8,166 nucleotides of DNA from Bryobacterales bacterium (GTDB taxonomy: Bacteria > Acidobacteriota > Terriglobia > Bryobacterales > Bryobacteraceae), in the NCBI GenBank assembly GCA_003164075.1, contig PLRZ01000660.1, positions 5,809 through 13,974 on the forward strand, given 5' to 3'. The translations under genes were made by a program, and so were the position numbers. The notes under the pieces were generated by a model, which worked only from the letters and a program-made list of their open reading frames with translations, was not told the DNA's origin and ran no database searches. Shown here in pieces: positions 6,257 through 8,166 of the stretch; the stretch's first letter is position 1, and each line of letters begins with the position of its first letter.

Positions 6257-6718
6257 CTACTGCTTCTTGAGAATGTAGACGTAATCGTTCAACCCGAATT
6301 CGGCGGTGTTCGGATCCACGAAGTGGTAGTCGATTTCGTTGGCGCAGCCCGTTCCCAGGGACTTCCACGACGTACCCTTAAAGCCCACCTTGGCGGCGAG
6401 CTTCAGAGGATCCACCGACTTGTCGCGCCGACGCATTTCGTCAAAGGCGCCCTGAAACAGCCCTTCGGCGGGAACGTCCCGGACCTTGTATTTGGGACCT
6501 TTGCAGGCAACCTGGCGGGGCCCGGCAATCTCGGCCGCTCCGATCGTCACAGCCTTGCCGACGAGTCCCTTACTCTCGGCGGCATCCGGTTTCCCGGCGG
6601 AATCCCACCAGGGCGCGACGACAGCCGAGCCGATCTTCCAGGCGCCCAGATAGAACGGGTCGGCCGCGAAGGCTCCGCCGATGAAGACGGTTGCGAGAAG
6701 AATGCCGAAAGGGCGCAC
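6257..6718 (-). CDS. Small secreted protein of unknown function
   Basis: A 153-aa precursor. Residues 1-18 form a Sec-type signal peptide (Arg2, then hydrophobic GILLATVFIGG, cleavage likely after AFA). The mature ~135-aa domain contains FYLGAWKIGSAVVAPWW (22-38), GKAVTIG (54-60), EGLFQG (85-90) and a C-terminal YHFVDPN...LNDYVYIL block. It has exactly two cysteines, C72 and C125, which could form a disulfide after export. The alternating beta-like pattern suggests a small periplasmic beta-rich domain. I do not recognise the family by name. I prefer the GTG at 6718 because GGAG lies 5 nt upstream. A GTG at 6724 in frame adds two residues. It is transcribed in the same direction as the isomerase-like gene, whose stop is 113 nt upstream, with a strong hairpin between. 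Confidence 0.78.
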   Translation of the reverse strand: MRPFGILLATVFIGGAFAADPFYLGAWKIGSAVVAPWWDSAGKPDAAESKGLVGKAVTIGAAEIAGPRQVACKGPKYKVRDVPAEGLFQGAFDEMRRRDKSVDPLKLAAKVGFKGTSWKSLGTGCANEIDYHFVDPNTAEFGLNDYVYILKKQ

Positions 6719-6768
6719 AATCACTCCAATCTTTGCGAGAGTACCACGGCCCCGCTCATACCAGACAG

Positions 6769-6800
6769 TTCCGGCGCTGGGGAGGGCCTCAGCGCCGGAA
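6769..6800 (-). terminator. Strong hairpin between the isomerase-like gene and the secreted-protein gene
   Basis: TTCCGGCGCTG (6769-6779) and CAGCGCCGGAA (6790-6800) form a perfect 11-bp, mostly G/C stem with a 10-nt loop. On the minus strand it begins 31 nt after the isomerase-like stop. No T-run follows (CTGTCTGG), so it may be a U-less terminator, a pause or attenuation site, or a 3'-end stabiliser that lowers expression of the downstream gene. Confidence 0.5.
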
Positions 6801-6831
6801 GGGTACTACTGCTATGTGCCGATCTCGCAGA

Positions 6832-7893
6832 CTATGCCAGGCAGCTCTTCACATAGGCGAAGCACTTCTTGGCCTCGGCAACGATCGTCGAGCCCTCGGG
6901 AATGCCGTATTCCAGTTCCATGTTTGCCGGGAAACCGTACTTCTCCGCTTTGAGGAGTTGCATCACGGCTTTCAAAGGCGTGTCGCCCGTGCCCCAGACG
7001 GCCACATTGGGGCCATGGTCCTTCTTGCGATCTTTCAGGTGCAGGTTGGTGATCTTATCGTGATGCTGCTTGATGAACGCGATCGCGTCGTAATTGGCGG
7101 CGGTGAAGTGGCCGATATCGAGATTGATGCCGTTGTACTTGCCATACGCCATCAAAGTGTCGTAGCTTTCGAGAGTCGCAGTCTGGTTGGGGTCGTTGGT
7201 CTGATCGTGCCCGTGATACCCCACCATCATCTTATGGCTCTCGGCGATGGGCGCGATGCGCTTGGCCATGGTGAGAGTCGTGCTGGTAGTGATGGCTTTC
7301 ACGCCGAGCGCCTTGGCCATCGTGAACCCATATTCGATGTCTGCGTCTTTCATGGCGTCCTGCATGTTGTAGCAGAGCAGCGCGACGTCTACGCCGGCAT
7401 CGTTGAATTTCCTGGTGACGGCCTTCCATGTATTGGCGTTTGTCGAGGCACGCCATTGCGCCAGTTTCTCCGTGGCGGCTTGCCGCTCAGCCTGTTGCTC
7501 CGGGGTGAGCGGTGCACGGCCGCCGCGTCCGCCACGTGCGCCGGGTTCGGGTGGCGGGCCGGCAGGGGGAGTTCCGGCCGCCGCGGCCGGTGGAGGACCG
7601 CCGGGCGCCCGCCCCATTCCGCCGCCGCCTCCGCGGCCGAAGTTGGGCATCGCGGGGGCGCCCGCCAATGCTTCGCAGTGGTTCGACATCAGCTCCGCTT
7701 CGCCCAGGCCGACTTCAACATAGGCCCTAATGATTGCTTCCGGATCGGGGCTGGCAATCGTATTAAAGCTATAGGTGATGGCGCCGATCTGGACGCCCCC
7801 GATCTTCGAATCGATCATTTTCGCGCCGAATGCCCTACTGAGTGGCAGGGCCACCAGCGCGATCTTTCCCAAGTCTCGTCTTGAATATTCCAT
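6832..7893 (-). CDS. Tat-exported sugar phosphate isomerase/epimerase-like TIM-barrel protein
   Basis: A 353-aa protein of the xylose-isomerase-like TIM-barrel superfamily. Residues 4-10 are SRRDLGK, a twin-arginine motif, followed by the hydrophobic stretch IALVALPL and likely cleavage near AFGA, so it is probably folded with its metal before export to the periplasm. Candidate metal or acid-base residues in family-typical contexts are E65/E67, H227/H229 (GYHGHD), D259 and H262 (LDIGH), H285 (NLHLKD) and E326/E328 (MELEYG). Residues 86-128 are an unusual Gly/Pro/Ala/Arg-rich low-complexity insert within the barrel. The substrate is unknown, with sugars or cyclitols expected from the family. 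The ATG at 7893 has an excellent Shine-Dalgarno (AGAGGAAGAGC, AGGA 5 nt upstream). The 113 nt spacer and hairpin separate it from the secreted-protein gene. Confidence 0.87.
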   Translation of the reverse strand: MEYSRRDLGKIALVALPLSRAFGAKMIDSKIGGVQIGAITYSFNTIASPDPEAIIRAYVEVGLGEAELMSNHCEALAGAPAMPNFGRGGGGGMGRAPGGPPPAAAAGTPPAGPPPEPGARGGRGGRAPLTPEQQAERQAATEKLAQWRASTNANTWKAVTRKFNDAGVDVALLCYNMQDAMKDADIEYGFTMAKALGVKAITTSTTLTMAKRIAPIAESHKMMVGYHGHDQTNDPNQTATLESYDTLMAYGKYNGINLDIGHFTAANYDAIAFIKQHHDKITNLHLKDRKKDHGPNVAVWGTGDTPLKAVMQLLKAEKYGFPANMELEYGIPEGSTIVAEAKKCFAYVKSCLA

Positions 7894-8090
7894 GCTCTTC
7901 CTCTCAGGCCATCGTGGGCCCTGTCGAGGCGGGCGGCGTACGGGTCGCCGGCCTCACTTCCAATTGATAGTAACCCACCTGAAGATGCGATAGGGATGGA
8001 ATCGGGGCGGGCGGCAAAGGCGGTGGCCGACTCCATACACGTAGAGGAAGATCGCGCCAGCCGCGGCATGGCAAGCAGGGAGCTGGCGGC
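7894..8090. other. Upstream region of the isomerase-like gene, no gene recognised
   Basis: The region holds the isomerase-like gene's ribosome-binding site (AGGA at 7899-7902, minus strand) and presumably its promoter. The best -10-like string on the minus strand is TACTAT (matching TATAAT in 4 of 6), without a good -35 partner, so I do not call it. No coding region or RNA gene was recognised. Confidence 0.4.
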
Positions 8091-8166
8091 GATGTGGCGC
8101 AGGCACTCTCGTCTCGACCCTCTTGGGAGTGCGGTTCTCGGAGCGCCGGGGGTGCCCCCTGGGCCA
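8091..8166. repeat. Partial dispersed repeat cut by the window edge
   Basis: This holds copy 2 of GAYGTGGCGCAGGCACTC (8091-8108), an inverted pair GCACTC (8103-8108) and GAGTGC (8127-8132), and a near-palindrome GGGGGTGCCCCC (8148-8159). The stretch 8148-8165 (GGGGGTGCCCCCTGGGCC) matches the reverse complement of 3033-3050 inside the MITE-like element in 16 of 18 positions. This is intergenic repeat DNA continuing past the end of the window. Confidence 0.5.

Noticed and set aside
6043..6270. Possible fifth operon gene starting with an ATGA overlap at the TPR stop (75 aa)
   Set aside because: It begins within a hairpin/repeat-like sequence, has no recognisable motif, and runs into the convergent secreted-protein gene. 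The overlap is suggestive but not enough.
6691..7884. Long plus-strand open frame opposite the isomerase-like gene
   Set aside because: It has no family features. The minus-strand frame carries a Tat signal, metal-site motifs and a strong ribosome-binding site.
1..8166. A hidden defence, CRISPR, toxin-antitoxin or biosynthetic system
   Set aside because: No repeat-spacer array, nuclease, toxin-sized gene pair, retron-like RNA or synthase was found. Coding content is general metabolism and envelope proteins.

Overview
This is an ordinary, GC-rich bacterial chromosome segment with compact, strand-coherent gene clusters. The likely source is a soil Acidobacteriota of the Bryobacterales/Solibacter type. 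That is an inference from three things: a TonB-like protein with a PNLTSYSGSW-type segment ahead of its C-terminal domain, a Tat-exported sugar isomerase/epimerase-like protein with a Gly/Pro-rich insert, and intergenic repeats that resemble ones I associate with such genomes. No rRNA, tRNA, CRISPR array, phage gene or transposase gene was seen.

Layout. Positions 64-2879 (minus strand) are a tight three-gene unit: a stand-alone LON substrate-binding-domain protein, a 499-aa TonB-family protein 3 nt downstream, and a HAD hydrolase whose start overlaps the TonB stop (ATGA). A good sigma70-like promoter sits just upstream of the LON gene, placed so that the transcript would begin at its ATG (leaderless). 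Positions 2880-3118 are a divergent intergenic region holding a 141-bp MITE-like element with 18-bp perfect terminal inverted repeats and a 6-bp CACGAG target-site duplication. Positions 3119-6046 (plus strand) are a four-gene operon in which every junction is a 4-nt stop/start overlap: SDR oxidoreductase, shikimate-kinase-type kinase, MOFRL-family glycerate 2-kinase, and a small TPR protein. Positions 6257-7893 (minus strand, convergent with the operon) carry a Tat-signal TIM-barrel sugar isomerase/epimerase-like protein, followed downstream by a small secreted protein of unknown function. An 11-bp perfect hairpin lies between them. The right edge (8091-8166) enters another repeat that shares two sequence blocks with the MITE region, and the left edge (15-47) is a short dispersed-type repeat.

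Function. The plus-strand operon looks metabolic: small-metabolite oxidoreduction plus two phosphorylations (shikimate to shikimate 3-phosphate, and glycerate to 2-phosphoglycerate). The overlaps indicate translational coupling, but no single pathway obviously unites them. The minus-strand unit links an envelope energy-transducer-like protein to two cytosolic proteins of general role. I see no convincing new defence or biosynthetic system. The most interesting signals are the non-coding ones (the MITE, the leaderless promoter and the shared repeat blocks) and the unusual protein insert.
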